DNA of 53,937 nucleotides from DASVCS01 sp036381495 (GTDB lineage: Bacteria; Gemmatimonadota; Gemmatimonadetes; Longimicrobiales; RSA9). Made by a program: the position numbers and the translations under genes. The stretch lies in contig DASVCS010000096.1 in assembly GCA_036381495.1 (NCBI GenBank), forward strand, positions 1 to 53,937, read 5' to 3'. The notes below the pieces were generated by a model. The model made no database searches. It was not told the DNA's origin and saw only the letters and a program-made list of their open reading frames with translations. This document shows, piece after piece, positions 7,638-16,657 of this stretch. Numbering within the stretch: the stretch's first letter is position 1; each line of letters opens with the position of its first letter.

Positions 7638-10001
7638 GTGATCCGGCCGCTCCCGCTCGCCACGCTCGCCTTCGCCGCCGGCCTCGCGGTCGGGCTGCGC
7701 GCGCCGATCCCCGCCGCGGCGCCGTTCGCGGTGCTCACCGCGCTCGCCCTCGCCTTTCCGCTCCTCCCGAATCGCCGACAACTCGTGCTGCTCGCCGCCT
7801 TCGCCGCCACGGGTGCCGCTTCCGGCCGGCACGCGGCGGCCGCGGCCCGCGCCGACTGCCGCGCGCAACTCCCCGACGGACGCGCAATCGAAGTCGCGGG
7901 CAGCTTCACCGCACGCCCCGCCACGGACGGCACGGTCCGGTTCCGCATCTCGCAGGTCCGCATCGGGGGCCGGACGTTTCCGTGCCGGGGGACCGTGCGC
8001 GCGCGGGTCCCGACGGACCTCGGCGCCCTGCACGAGGTGGGCGCACCCACGACGGCGTGGGGACAGTGGTGGGCATCACCGCACGGCGGCGCATGGCCGC
8101 GGCCCGCCGAGTACGCGGGGACACTGCTCCTGGACTCCGTGCGGACGGGCGCGCCGCAGTCGGGATCATCATCCGATCCGCGAGCGGCGCTGCGCGCCGC
8201 CGCGCAGGCGCGACTCCGCGACCTCTTCGGCGACCATGCGCCGCTCGCCGAGGCACTCGTGCTCGCGCAGGACGACGGCCTGGACCGGGACGTCCGCGAC
8301 CGATTCACGCGCTCCGGGCTCGCGCACGTGCTCTCCATCTCGGGACTGCACGTCGGACTGATCACCGGCGCGCTCCTGCTGCTCGCGCGGCTGCTGCGGC
8401 TCTCGCCCCGGCTCGGCACGGCCGTCGCCGCGGCGGCGACCATCGCCTACGTCCTCTTCCTCGGCGCGCCCTACGCGGCGGCCCGCGCGATGCTCCAGAT
8501 CCTGCTCGTGCTCGGCGCACGACTGATGCAGCGGCCGGCCGACCCCTACGCGCTCCTGGCCGCCGCCGCCCTCGTCCTCCTCGCCGCCGATCCGCTCGCC
8601 CTGCTGAACCCGGGGTTCCAGCTCTCGTTCGCGGGCATTGGCGGCATCATCGCGCTACGCGCCCGCCTCCTCGACGCTTTGCCGCGACGCGTGCCACGCC
8701 TGCTTCGCGACGGCGCTGCCACCAGTCTCGCGGCCACGCTCGCCACCGCACCCATCACGGTGCTGCACTTCGGTCAGATCGCGCCGATCGGCATACTGGC
8801 GAACTTCGCGGCGATCCCCGTGGTCGGGCTGGCCGTGCCGGCGATTGCGCTGGCACTCGGCGCCGCCGCCGTGGCGCCGCCGGTGGGCCGGTTCCTCGCC
8901 GGTGGGGCAGGACTCACGCTCGCCGCGCTCGACCGGATCGCGGCCATCGCCGCCGCGGTCCCGGGCGGCAGCCTCCTCGTTCCGCGCGATGCCGTGGTCG
9001 GTTGGGCGCTCGCCGCCCTCGCCTGCGCCCTCATCACCGGACGACTCGCCGCCGGCGCGCGGCGCGCGCACTACCGCCCGACGGCAAGCGGCGATGCCAC
9101 CGGCGGCCCCGCGCGCGCCGGCATCCGGCGGGGCGTGCGGGGCGCGGTGGCAAGCGGTGTCGCGGCCGCGGTCCTCGTCGCCTGGCCGATCGCCGCGCAG
9201 CGCGTCCACGGCGACGATCTCGAGATCCACGTCATCGACGTCGGCCAGGGCGACGCGATCGCGATCCGCTCGCCGGCAGGGCGCTGGATCCTCGTGGATG
9301 CGGGTCCTCGCAGCGCCGACTACGACGCGGGCCGCGCGCGCGTGGTGCCGTTCTTGCTCCGGCACGGCGTGCGGCGCCTGGAAGCCCTAATCCTCACGCA
9401 CCCGGATGCCGATCATATCGGCGGGGCGGACGCCGTGCTCGAGGCGTTTCCGGTCGGGACCATCGTGGATCCTGGGATCGCGATGGGAAAGCCGCTGTAC
9501 CTCGAGGTCATCCGGGAGGCGGGCCGCGAAGGCGCACGATGGATCGCCGCACGCGAGGGGCAGGTGGTCCGTTTCGATGGCGTCGTCATCCGCTTCCTGC
9601 ACCCGATTGCCGGGCGGCTTGACGGGCAGCGCGAGGCCAACGAACTTTCCGTCGCCTTCGCGTTGGAGTACGGGCGCTTCGATGCGCTCTTCCTCGGCGA
9701 TGCGCCGGCGGCCGTCGAGCGGACGATCGTCGCCCGCCACGGCACGGCGCTCGATGTCGAGCTACTGAAGGTCGCGCACCACGGCAGTGCGACATCGACC
9801 TCGGAGGCGTTGCTCGACGCCGCGGATCCAGCGGTCGCGGTCATATCCGTCGGCCGGCACAACCGTTACGGGCACCCGGATCCGAACGTCATCCGGCGCC
9901 TCATGCGCCACGGCATCCGGGTCCTGCGAACCGATCGGGACGGCGCGATCCACGTGCGCGCGCATCCCGATGGAGGCATGGAGGTCGAGACGTCGCGATG
10001 A
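7638..10001 (+). CDS. comEC: ComEC/Rec2 DNA-uptake channel protein
   Basis: Inner-membrane channel that passes single-stranded DNA during natural transformation. The 787-residue product has N-terminal membrane helices, then the Competence domain with SGLAHVLSISGLHVGL (about residues 225-245) and further helices to about residue 480. A C-terminal metallo-beta-lactamase-fold domain follows, starting IHVIDVGQGDA and containing THPDADHIGG and VAHHGSATS. All three classical parts are present, so this is a full-length ComEC. The start is GTG 7638. No other competence gene is visible in the window. The stop overlaps the next gene by ATGA. Confidence 0.92.
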   Translation: MIRPLPLATLAFAAGLAVGLRAPIPAAAPFAVLTALALAFPLLPNRRQLVLLAAFAATGAASGRHAAAAARADCRAQLPDGRAIEVAGSFTARPATDGTVRFRISQVRIGGRTFPCRGTVRARVPTDLGALHEVGAPTTAWGQWWASPHGGAWPRPAEYAGTLLLDSVRTGAPQSGSSSDPRAALRAAAQARLRDLFGDHAPLAEALVLAQDDGLDRDVRDRFTRSGLAHVLSISGLHVGLITGALLLLARLLRLSPRLGTAVAAAATIAYVLFLGAPYAAARAMLQILLVLGARLMQRPADPYALLAAAALVLLAADPLALLNPGFQLSFAGIGGIIALRARLLDALPRRVPRLLRDGAATSLAATLATAPITVLHFGQIAPIGILANFAAIPVVGLAVPAIALALGAAAVAPPVGRFLAGGAGLTLAALDRIAAIAAAVPGGSLLVPRDAVVGWALAALACALITGRLAAGARRAHYRPTASGDATGGPARAGIRRGVRGAVASGVAAAVLVAWPIAAQRVHGDDLEIHVIDVGQGDAIAIRSPAGRWILVDAGPRSADYDAGRARVVPFLLRHGVRRLEALILTHPDADHIGGADAVLEAFPVGTIVDPGIAMGKPLYLEVIREAGREGARWIAAREGQVVRFDGVVIRFLHPIAGRLDGQREANELSVAFALEYGRFDALFLGDAPAAVERTIVARHGTALDVELLKVAHHGSATSTSEALLDAADPAVAVISVGRHNRYGHPDPNVIRRLMRHGIRVLRTDRDGAIHVRAHPDGGMEVETSR

Positions 10002-10333
10002 TCGATCCGCTGATCCGCGCGCTGGCGCGTGAGAGGGTCGAGCCTCCGCATGACGTGCCACCGGGCGTTTCGATCCGGCGTGGTCGCTGGATTCCGGCGC
10101 TCGGCGGGCGACTCTCCGGGATGGGGCGTCCGGCCGCCGCCGTGACGCTCGGCCGTACCATCATCGTCCACCCTACGGCCGCGCTCACCCCTCGATTGCT
10201 CCGGCACGAGCTGGCGCACGTGCGCCAGTGGGAGCGCCACCCACTCGGCTTCCCGCTGCGGTACGCCTGGAACCACTTGCGATACGGGTACCGCGCCAAT
10301 CCGTACGAAATCGAGGCGCGAGCGGCGGAATGA
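9998..10333 (+). CDS. small HEXXH-motif protein, putative metallopeptidase
   Basis: A 111-residue soluble protein with the zinc-binding signature HELAHVRQW (about residues 68-76) and the downstream aromatic YAWNHLRYGYRANPYEIEA, whose glutamates could supply the third ligand. This layout resembles small DUF4157-like predicted peptidases. It has no signal peptide. The start overlaps the comEC stop (ATGA), so it is translationally coupled to comEC. Activity and substrate are unknown. Confidence 0.72.
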   Translation: MIDPLIRALARERVEPPHDVPPGVSIRRGRWIPALGGRLSGMGRPAAAVTLGRTIIVHPTAALTPRLLRHELAHVRQWERHPLGFPLRYAWNHLRYGYRANPYEIEARAAE

Positions 10334-10430
10334 CGGAAGACCACGGCGCCGATCCCGGCGCCCCGCACGGAACGGACGGCGTGCGGCCCGGACCGCACCG
10401 CGGCACGACGAACTCTTCCCGGAGGGTGTG

Positions 10431-11462
10431 ATGAGCAACGCCATCATGACGATCGAACGTCACATCATCGAGCAGGAGCGGCACTACCCCGAGGCGACGG
10501 GTGCGTTCAGCAGTATCCTCTACGACATTGCACTCGCGGCCAAGGTCATCAGCCACGAAGTCAACAAGGCGGGCCTCCTCGACATCCTCGGGAGCGCCGG
10601 CACCACCAACGTGCACGGCGAGCACGTCAAGAAGCTGGACATCTACGCGCATGAAGTGCTGTTCAAGGCGCTCGACCACGGAGGCCATCTCTGCTGCATC
10701 GCCTCCGAAGAAGCCGAGGACATCCTCCCGATCCCCGATCAGTTCCCGACCGGCCACTACGCGCTCCTGTACGACCCGCTCGACGGTTCGTCGAATATCG
10801 AGGCGAACGTCTCCGTCGGTACGATCTTCTCGATCCACCGCAAGATCTCGAGCCACCCGCGCGGCGCCGTCGAGGACTGCCTCCAGCCCGGGCGACGCCA
10901 GGTGGCGGCCGGGTACGTGGTCTACGGCTCCTCGACCATGCTGGTCTACACCACCGGCACCGGCGTCCACGGCTTCACGCTCGATCCCTCGATCGGCGAG
11001 TTCGTGCTCAGTCACCCCAACATCCGGATCCCCACGCCCGGCAAGCGGATCTACAGTTGCAACGAGGGGAACTACACCCGCTGGACCGAGCGCCAGCAGC
11101 GACTGGTCGACCACCTGAAGGGCATCGACGGCCGCAACAGCAAGCCGTTCTCCGCCCGCTACATCGGCTCGATGGTCGCCGACGTGCACCGCACGCTCCT
11201 CTACGGCGGCCTCTTCATGTACCCGGTCGACACCGTGAAGAACAGCGGCAAGCTGCGCCTCCTCTACGAGGCCGCACCGGTCGCGCTGATCTGTGAGCAG
11301 GCCGGCGGCCGCGCCAGCGACGGCGAGCGCGACATCCTCGACATCGAGCCGGAATCGCTCCACCAGCGGACGCCGCTCTACATCGGCTCCCGCGAGCTCG
11401 TCGACCTCGCCGAGTCGTTCCTCGCCGGCGACCTCGAGCCCGCCGCCGCCGGCGCGGACTGA
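10431..11462 (+). CDS. fbp: fructose-1,6-bisphosphatase, class I
   Basis: Hydrolyses fructose-1,6-bisphosphate in gluconeogenesis. The product of about 343 residues carries the metal-binding ASEEAEDI and DPLDGSSNIEANVSVGTIF signatures and the C-terminal RLLYEAAPVALICEQAGG block of class I enzymes. ATG 10431 is preferred over the adjacent GTG 10428 because GGAGG at 10421-10425 is 5 nt from the ATG and only 2 nt from the GTG. The gene converges with the HEXXH lipoprotein gene at 11575. Confidence 0.95.
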   Translation: MSNAIMTIERHIIEQERHYPEATGAFSSILYDIALAAKVISHEVNKAGLLDILGSAGTTNVHGEHVKKLDIYAHEVLFKALDHGGHLCCIASEEAEDILPIPDQFPTGHYALLYDPLDGSSNIEANVSVGTIFSIHRKISSHPRGAVEDCLQPGRRQVAAGYVVYGSSTMLVYTTGTGVHGFTLDPSIGEFVLSHPNIRIPTPGKRIYSCNEGNYTRWTERQQRLVDHLKGIDGRNSKPFSARYIGSMVADVHRTLLYGGLFMYPVDTVKNSGKLRLLYEAAPVALICEQAGGRASDGERDILDIEPESLHQRTPLYIGSRELVDLAESFLAGDLEPAAAGAD

Positions 11463-11574
11463 GGCACCCGGCGGACGGATCAGCGCGGGGAACGCACGGG
11501 GCCGGATGGGGGCCGCGCACGCGAACACCCCCCCTCGCGCGGCTCGGCCGAACGCCGGAGCGACCGCCCTCGCG

Positions 11575-12261
11575 TCAGCGTTCGTCCCGGCCGTCGCCCA
11601 GATCGCCGTTGCGCGCGCGCTCGAGCGAGCGCCCCACGGCCAGGCCGCGGATGTCGTACGACGTCCGCCGCTCGAGCCCCAACTCGGCACGGATCCGGTT
11701 CTCCCGCCGGATCGCGCACGACGACTCCGGCGGCTGCCCGGGCCGGGGGTCCGGACACCCGCCGGAGAGCCGCCGGCTCTGCGACAGCGGGACCACGTGA
11801 CCGTATACCTCGTGGATCAGGATGCGATCGACGTCGCCCGCCATCACTGCCGCCGACAGCCCCGCCGCCTCCGTCAGCTTCCGTAGCCGCACCACATCCA
11901 CCACCACGACCGCGCCAGTCACCTCGCCCGCCGCGTTCCGCAACGGGATCACCTCGCCGATGTACCGGGGACGGTAGTCCTCGAGACCCGACACCCGCCG
12001 CGCCCGCGCCGGCTCCGTCACCACCACCCGGAACCCGCTCGCCCGCACCGAATCCAGCCCCGCCCGCCACGTCGGCGAACGCCGCGACAGCGCCGCCATC
12101 CGCGCGGCGAGCAGCGGCGTCTCGACTTCGATCACGGACGCCGCGGCCGGCGCCCGCATGCCCCACTCCCGCTCCGTTCCGCCGCTCGCGCAGCCGCCGA
12201 GTACCGCTGCGGCGTACACCCACGCGATGCGACCCCGTACGGCCCGCCTCGTTGCCACCAT
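11575..12261 (-). CDS. lipoprotein with HEVYGH zinc-peptidase-like motif
   Basis: A 228-residue predicted lipoprotein: MVATRRAVRG, hydrophobic AWVYAAAVLGG, then a lipobox cysteine (GGCAS). The only catalytic-looking feature is DRILIHEVYGHVVPL (about residue 150), an HEXXH metallopeptidase signature. The Cys-Pro-rich stretch that follows could form a disulphide. The start is fixed by GGAGG (12270-12274 on the opposite strand), 8 nt before the ATG; longer in-frame starts lack both signal and binding site. It diverges from the cupredoxin lipoprotein across 277 bp holding three palindromes, suggesting joint control. No named family is recognised. Confidence 0.7.
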   Translation of the reverse strand: MVATRRAVRGRIAWVYAAAVLGGCASGGTEREWGMRAPAAASVIEVETPLLAARMAALSRRSPTWRAGLDSVRASGFRVVVTEPARARRVSGLEDYRPRYIGEVIPLRNAAGEVTGAVVVVDVVRLRKLTEAAGLSAAVMAGDVDRILIHEVYGHVVPLSQSRRLSGGCPDPRPGQPPESSCAIRRENRIRAELGLERRTSYDIRGLAVGRSLERARNGDLGDGRDER

Positions 12262-12402
12262 CGAGGCAACCTCCAGAAAAAAGCGACGGCCTCGGACCGT
12301 CGCGTCCATTCGTTCGCTGGCACCCGGCGTCCCCCTCCCACCACGGCGAACAAGGGCAAGGCATGTGCCCCGGGCGGCGAGATACCGCGCACCGTCGGCG
12401 TT

Positions 12403-12466
12403 TGTAGGGGATTTCCCTACAGCGCTGTCCGGAATTCCCCTACACACCGTCCGGAAATCCCCGGAC
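12403..12466. promoter_or_regulatory. three phased palindromic operator candidates
   Basis: Three related imperfect palindromes lie in tandem: GTAGGGGATTTCCCTAC (12404-12420, arms extending one base each side), GTCCGGAATTCCCCTAC (12427-12443) and GTCCGGAAATCCCCGGAC (12449-12466). Their starts are 23 and 22 bp apart, two helical turns, so a dimeric regulator could bind all three on one DNA face. The third ends exactly where a possible -35 of the cupredoxin promoter begins, the layout of an activator site. Confidence 0.6.
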
Positions 12467-12495
12467 TGGCATCGTACGCCGATCGGTTGTATCCT
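12467..12495 (+). promoter_or_regulatory. putative activator-dependent promoter of the cupredoxin gene
   Basis: TGGCAT (12467-12472), a 17-bp spacer and TATCCT (12490-12495) precede the cupredoxin ATG by 43 bp. The -35 is poor, which fits a promoter needing an activator bound at the adjoining palindromes, whose centres would lie near -45, -67 and -90. Confidence 0.35.
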
Positions 12496-12538
12496 CCCGG
12501 CTCCCGAAGAGGGTTGACCTCAGCAAAGGAACGAGCCG

Positions 12539-13024
12539 ATGAAGGCAGACAGGATTGGTTTCGCTCTCGCTGTCTCCGCGCTGGCGGTGGCGGCGTGCGG
12601 CGGTGGGGCGGCGGATGAGCAGGCGGCGCCTGCCGCGGCGGCTCAGGAGCAGAGCGCGGCGCCCGCAGCGGACGCCGCGGCGGCTGCCGAGACGAGTTCC
12701 GCGACGGCGGACAACGTCGTGGTCGTGAAGATGGTGGATGACGGGACCACGTTCCGCTTCGAGCCGGCGAAGATCGAGGTGAGTCGGGGCGCAGTGGTGC
12801 GCTTCGTCCACGAGGGCACGCAGCCGCACAACGTGCAGTTCAAGCAGGACGGTGTGCCGGCGGGGGTGGACCTCGGCGCCGCGTGGTCGGGACCGTACGT
12901 CATCTCGAAGGGAGACACCTACGAGTTGACGATCGATGAGCGGTTCAAGCCCGGGACGTACGAGTTCACCTGCACCCCACACATGGCTATGAACATGCAC
13001 GGGACGCTGGTCGTGACGGAGTGA
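12539..13024 (+). CDS. cupredoxin (plastocyanin/azurin-like) lipoprotein
   Basis: A 161-residue blue-copper electron carrier predicted to be anchored outside the inner membrane. The signal ends in a lipobox (ALAVAAC-GGG, cysteine about residue 20). It is followed by an Ala/Glu/Gln-rich linker of about 40 residues and one cupredoxin domain. Copper ligands are visible: His in TQPHNVQF, Cys in FTCTPH, the next His, and Met in HMAMNMHG. AAGGA lies 8 nt before the ATG. The gene has its own probable promoter and a strong downstream hairpin, so it is likely monocistronic. The redox partner cannot be inferred. Confidence 0.92.
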   Translation: MKADRIGFALAVSALAVAACGGGAADEQAAPAAAAQEQSAAPAADAAAAAETSSATADNVVVVKMVDDGTTFRFEPAKIEVSRGAVVRFVHEGTQPHNVQFKQDGVPAGVDLGAAWSGPYVISKGDTYELTIDERFKPGTYEFTCTPHMAMNMHGTLVVTE

Positions 13025-13055
13025 CCGCGCCCGCTCGCCGATTTCCTTCCTCATT

Positions 13056-13085
13056 CCGGGACCGGATCCACGGATCCGGTCCCGG
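13056..13085. terminator. strong hairpin after the cupredoxin gene
   Basis: A 14-bp perfect inverted repeat, CCGGGACCGGATCC (13056-13069) and its complement (13072-13085), lies 32 bp after the cupredoxin stop between convergent genes. It lacks a T tract, so it may act as a terminator or as a 3'-end stabiliser. Confidence 0.6.
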
Positions 13086-13153
13086 CCCCACCGTTGGCGG
13101 CGCCGCTGGCGCCGCTTGGGCTTCGTAGGGGCCGGTCTCGGGCGCTAGCGCGC

Positions 13154-13241
13154 CTGTCGCGTCACTTCGGAGTCGCACACGCCCGCGAACCGAACGCGGC
13201 GAGCGGCCGCGCGGCTCCGAACCGGCAGAGGAACTGCTCTA
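13154..13241 (-). repeat. dispersed stop-codon element, copy A
   Basis: About 88 bp directly following, and including, the add stop codon. It closely matches 49010-49096 at the thyX stop codon: 22 of 22 identical at the outer end and 62 of 70 over the main block. Conserved TTCGGAG and CTCCGAA arms can pair. An inner hairpin is CCGCG/CGCGG here and CGCGCC/GGCGCG in the other copy, so pairing is kept while bases change. The element lies on the transcript side of a minus-strand gene in both cases. Confidence 0.75.
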
Positions 13242-14357
13242 GCCCTCCCCTGCGAGCACTTCATCGATCTCGGCGGTGGCCGCTTCGATGAGAGCGACCT
13301 TCTCCTGGTAGGGCAGGAACGCGCTCTCGAAGCCCATGATCGCGATATCGCCCAGCTCTTCGAGGGTGAAGCCCAGGTGGCGGTGGGCGCGCCAGTACTC
13401 CTCGGTCACGGTCGTCGCGCTCATGAGCCGGTTGTCGGTGTTCAGCGTGACGACGAGTCCCTCGTCGTAGTAGAGGCGAAGCGGGTGGGTGTCGAAGTCC
13501 GGCACAGCGCGTGTCTGCACGTTCGAGGTGAGGTTGATCTCGAGGGGGATCCGGAAGTCGTTCATGTATTGCATGAGGTCCGGGTCCTCGAAGAGGCGTG
13601 TGCCGTGGCCGATCCGGTTGGCGTGGCAGTCGTGGACCGCCTGTCGGATCGAGGCCGGGCCGTACGCCTCGCCGGCGTGGATGGTGACCGCCATGTCGTG
13701 CTCGATGACCGTGTGGAACGCATCGATGTGCGCCTTGGCCGGGTACCCGTGCTCCGCGCCGGCCAGGTCGAAGGCGACGACGCCGCGTCCCTTGTATGCG
13801 ACGGTCAGCTCGGCGAGCTCGCGGGAGGTCTCCGGGCCCATGTTGCGGAGCCCACAGATGATGACTCCCGTGCGGATGCCGAATTCGCGCTCCGCCCGCA
13901 GGAGTCCGCGCAGCGTTGCATCGACCGTTTCCGAGAGCGAGAGGCCTTCGCGAGTGTTCAGGAGTGGACAGTACCGCACCTCGAGGTAGCGCACGTTCTC
14001 GCGCGCGGCGTCCTCGGCCAGCTCGAAGGCGATGCGTTCGAGCGCGTCCTCGGTCTGCATGACGGAGAGCGTGATGTCGAAGCGGGTGAGGTAGTCGACC
14101 AGATTCCGGGCGTCACGCACGTGCATGTGATCGCGCAGCGCTTCGGGATCCCAGGCGGGGAGCGGCTTGTCCTGCGCTCGCGCCAGTTCGATCATCGTCT
14201 CCGGGCGCAGTGAGCCGTCCAGGTGCGCGTGGAGGTCGGTCTTCGGAAGACGGGCGAGCAGGTCGGGGGTGACGCGGTCCGTGGCCGCGCCGTCGCCGCG
14301 CCCCCGGCGCAGCCGCCGCGGGAATCGGCCGGAGCGGTTTGGTACGGATCGGCTCAT
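13239..14357 (-). CDS. add: adenosine deaminase
   Basis: Zinc hydrolase converting adenosine and deoxyadenosine to inosine. The 372-residue protein has a basic 28-residue N-terminal extension and then the family core. KTDLHAHLDGSL holds the two metal histidines, VTIHAGEAYGP the metal histidine and catalytic glutamate, RIGHGTRL the base-binding histidine, and TLNTDNRLMS the catalytic aspartate. It lies 69 bp downstream of a 5'-nucleotidase C-domain lipoprotein gene on the same strand, a sensible salvage pairing. The dispersed element described at 13154-13241 begins at its stop codon. Confidence 0.94.
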   Translation of the reverse strand: MSRSVPNRSGRFPRRLRRGRGDGAATDRVTPDLLARLPKTDLHAHLDGSLRPETMIELARAQDKPLPAWDPEALRDHMHVRDARNLVDYLTRFDITLSVMQTEDALERIAFELAEDAARENVRYLEVRYCPLLNTREGLSLSETVDATLRGLLRAEREFGIRTGVIICGLRNMGPETSRELAELTVAYKGRGVVAFDLAGAEHGYPAKAHIDAFHTVIEHDMAVTIHAGEAYGPASIRQAVHDCHANRIGHGTRLFEDPDLMQYMNDFRIPLEINLTSNVQTRAVPDFDTHPLRLYYDEGLVVTLNTDNRLMSATTVTEEYWRAHRHLGFTLEELGDIAIMGFESAFLPYQEKVALIEAATAEIDEVLAGEG

Positions 14358-14426
14358 GGCGTCCGCAATGGCTGGTCCTCGGTCGGGCTCGACCGCCGCG
14401 ACCGGCCCTCGTCGCGGGCCGGCGCC

Positions 14427-15377
14427 TCAGCGGGGCCGCATTGCCCGCAGGCGAGCATCTTCCGGCCTCTGCACGGGTTGCGCCAGCGCGCCGAGGTAGT
14501 CGGCCAAAGCGTCACGGGCGAGGATCCCGGTGTCCTCGGCGAGGAGCGCGGTGCGCAGCGTGTGGAACCCACCGGCGCCCGCGGCCATGCGGTCGGTGAC
14601 GGCGACGGTGTAGAGCCGGTCTCCGCTCACCGGCGCGCCGCCCGTCAACTCGGCGGTGAGCACCCGCCTCCCGGCCGGGCGCGTCGGGTCGTACCAGACG
14701 ATGATGCCGCTCACGTGCGCCCGGGGTACCGGCCCGCCCACGACATCTTCGAGCACGGCGTGGAGCTGGCCGCCCGTGAGCTCGAGGCGGAAGAGCCGGA
14801 GTTCGGCGGGGAGCACCGCTTGGGCCTCTTCCCGCACGAGCGGGCCGGCCTCGAGGTCCCCTCGGATGGCATCCGTTTCGATGATCGCGACATGGGCGCC
14901 CGTCGCCGCGCGCACGGCATCCGCGACCACGCGGCCGAGCGGAGATTCCGCGGGGGCGCCGGCCATGCCGTACGGCGCACCGGCCGTGTCCGGCGGTGCC
15001 TGCCGGCGAAGCGGCATGGCGAGCGTGGCGATGATCCCGGTCGCGCTGGCGGTGGCCGTCGCGGTCACCGGCCGTACCCCGGTCCGTACGGTATCCGTCC
15101 GGGACGGGCCGACGAAGGAGGTGTCGGCGCGTGCCGAGTCGACGACCGCGGCGGTGTCGCTCCGTCCCGGCATCACCGCGTCACGGCCATCGTCGGGCGC
15201 CGCGGTCGTATCGCCACGGGCGGTCGCGGCGGAACCCGCCGGTTCCGGCGAAGGGCGCCCCGGGGACCCCGTCGAGCAGGCCGCGCACAGGATGATCGCG
15301 CTCAGAATGCGGAAAAGCGGCCGGGCCCCGGCCGCTCGAACACGTTGCCGCGTATTGATGTCGGACACTGCTACCAT
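14427..15377 (-). CDS. lipoprotein with 5'-nucleotidase C-terminal domain only
   Basis: A 316-residue exported protein with lipobox LCAAC (cysteine about residue 34) and a disordered Ser/Thr/Asp/Pro-rich region to about residue 130. The 5'-nucleotidase C-terminal (substrate-binding) domain follows: SPLGRVVADAVR, LRLFRLELTGGQLHAVLE, SGIIVWYDP, GDRLYTVAVTDRMAAGAGGF. The N-terminal metallophosphoesterase domain that performs catalysis is absent, and no separate one is next to it. The protein may therefore bind nucleotides, or pair with a phosphatase coded elsewhere. Its neighbour add suggests a purine-salvage role. The start ATG has no clear binding site; a GTG four codons in is an alternative. 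Confidence 0.83.
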   Translation of the reverse strand: MVAVSDINTRQRVRAAGARPLFRILSAIILCAACSTGSPGRPSPEPAGSAATARGDTTAAPDDGRDAVMPGRSDTAAVVDSARADTSFVGPSRTDTVRTGVRPVTATATASATGIIATLAMPLRRQAPPDTAGAPYGMAGAPAESPLGRVVADAVRAATGAHVAIIETDAIRGDLEAGPLVREEAQAVLPAELRLFRLELTGGQLHAVLEDVVGGPVPRAHVSGIIVWYDPTRPAGRRVLTAELTGGAPVSGDRLYTVAVTDRMAAGAGGFHTLRTALLAEDTGILARDALADYLGALAQPVQRPEDARLRAMRPR

Positions 15378-15482
15378 GAAGACAATCTATCCGGCACCCG
15401 CGCCGCCGGCAACCGGCGCGCGCGCCGGTTCCGGCCGATCCTCGATTGAGGACGCCGTGTCTGCACTCGGAGAATCCTCCCC

Positions 15483-16589
15483 TCACTCCACGCGCTCGAG
15501 CCGCGGATTCGGCCGGAACTCGCGGCCCGCCTTCGCGCACGGCTTCCCTTCGAGCAGGACGACGTCGGCGGTGAAGTCGTAGCGGTCCTTGAAGAGCGAG
15601 GAGCCGACGCCGTACGAGTCGACCGGGACGCCGAGCGCTTCGAAGTAGCGGATCTTCTCGGCGTCGAATCCGCCGGAGGCCACGATCTGTACGTCGTGGA
15701 ACCCTTCCGCATCGAGCGCTTCGCGGACGTTCCGGATGAGCTGCGGATTGACGCCGCGCGGGTCGAAGCGCCCCATCTGCGGGATGATCGAGCGGTCGAC
15801 CAGGGTCTCGGCGGTGTCGATACGGACGCCGTGGAGCCGCGGGCCGAGCGCGCGCGCCACGGCAAGCGAGGTGCCGACGCAGTCGTTGTCGAAGTCGACG
15901 AGGCTCACGACCTTCACGTCGTCGGGCATGTGTTCGGCGAAGGCGACGCTGGCGCGGACCGTGTCGCCGCCGTACGCCGAGATGAGCGCGTGCGGCACGG
16001 TGCCGATCCCGCTCGAGCCCCACCACGAGGCCTGCGCGTCGGTCGAGACGCCGATCGCGCCGGCGATGTGGGCGGCGTAGCCGTCGCCCGTCTGGACGAG
16101 CCAGTGGTCGTGCCGGGCGGGGAAGAACATGACCGTCTTCGGCCACGCCGCCTCGACCACCTTGCGCGTGTTCGTGGCGACGCTGGTCCGGCGCGCGAGC
16201 ACGCCGAGGTACAACGTCTCGAGGTGCGCGAACGCCGCGTACGGGCCCGTGATCAGGAGCACCGTCTCCCACGGCTCGATGCGGTCGCCATCGCGCAGCG
16301 CGAACACCTCGAGGTCCGCCCAACGGTAGCCCTCCGTGAGGCACGTCTTGAGGATCGCGATCGCCTCATCGACGCCGCCCAGCCACGCGTGCCGCTTCTG
16401 GAACACCTGCATGGTCACCACCGGGTCGATGCCGTCCGCGAGCAGGACCTGGCGGGCACGCACGAAATATTTGTCCGAGTAGTAGCCGCTCCGCATCTTC
16501 TCGACCGGGAGCTGGAAGATCTCGGGGTCGAGCCGCTCGGGGTAGCGGATCGGCGGTGGCGCGGCGTCACGCCTCGAGGGATCGGACAT
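15483..16589 (-). CDS. nicotinate phosphoribosyltransferase
   Basis: Makes nicotinate mononucleotide from nicotinate and PRPP in NAD salvage. The 368-residue protein has the family pattern MRSGYYSDKYFVRARQ near the start, HLETLYLGVLARRTSVATN, FPARHDHWLVQTGDGYAAHIAG, the phosphate-binding SLVDFDNDCVG and the C-terminal IVASGGFDAEKIRYFEALG…YGVGSSLF of type II phosphoribosyltransferases. It is shorter than Escherichia coli PncB and resembles the compact bacterial/archaeal subgroup. It lies in a minus-strand salvage cluster with the nucleotidase-domain protein and add. Confidence 0.92.
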   Translation of the reverse strand: MSDPSRRDAAPPPIRYPERLDPEIFQLPVEKMRSGYYSDKYFVRARQVLLADGIDPVVTMQVFQKRHAWLGGVDEAIAILKTCLTEGYRWADLEVFALRDGDRIEPWETVLLITGPYAAFAHLETLYLGVLARRTSVATNTRKVVEAAWPKTVMFFPARHDHWLVQTGDGYAAHIAGAIGVSTDAQASWWGSSGIGTVPHALISAYGGDTVRASVAFAEHMPDDVKVVSLVDFDNDCVGTSLAVARALGPRLHGVRIDTAETLVDRSIIPQMGRFDPRGVNPQLIRNVREALDAEGFHDVQIVASGGFDAEKIRYFEALGVPVDSYGVGSSLFKDRYDFTADVVLLEGKPCAKAGREFRPNPRLERVE

Positions 16590-16657
16590 GATCGGCTCTC
16601 ACGAAGCGGGATACAGGCTCGGTCGCAAGCTAATCGAGCCGCGGTCCAGCGCGCAAT

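Noticed and set aside
10330..10431. A 33-codon frame before fbp
   Set aside because: It overlaps the fbp start, has no binding site of its own and no conserved feature.
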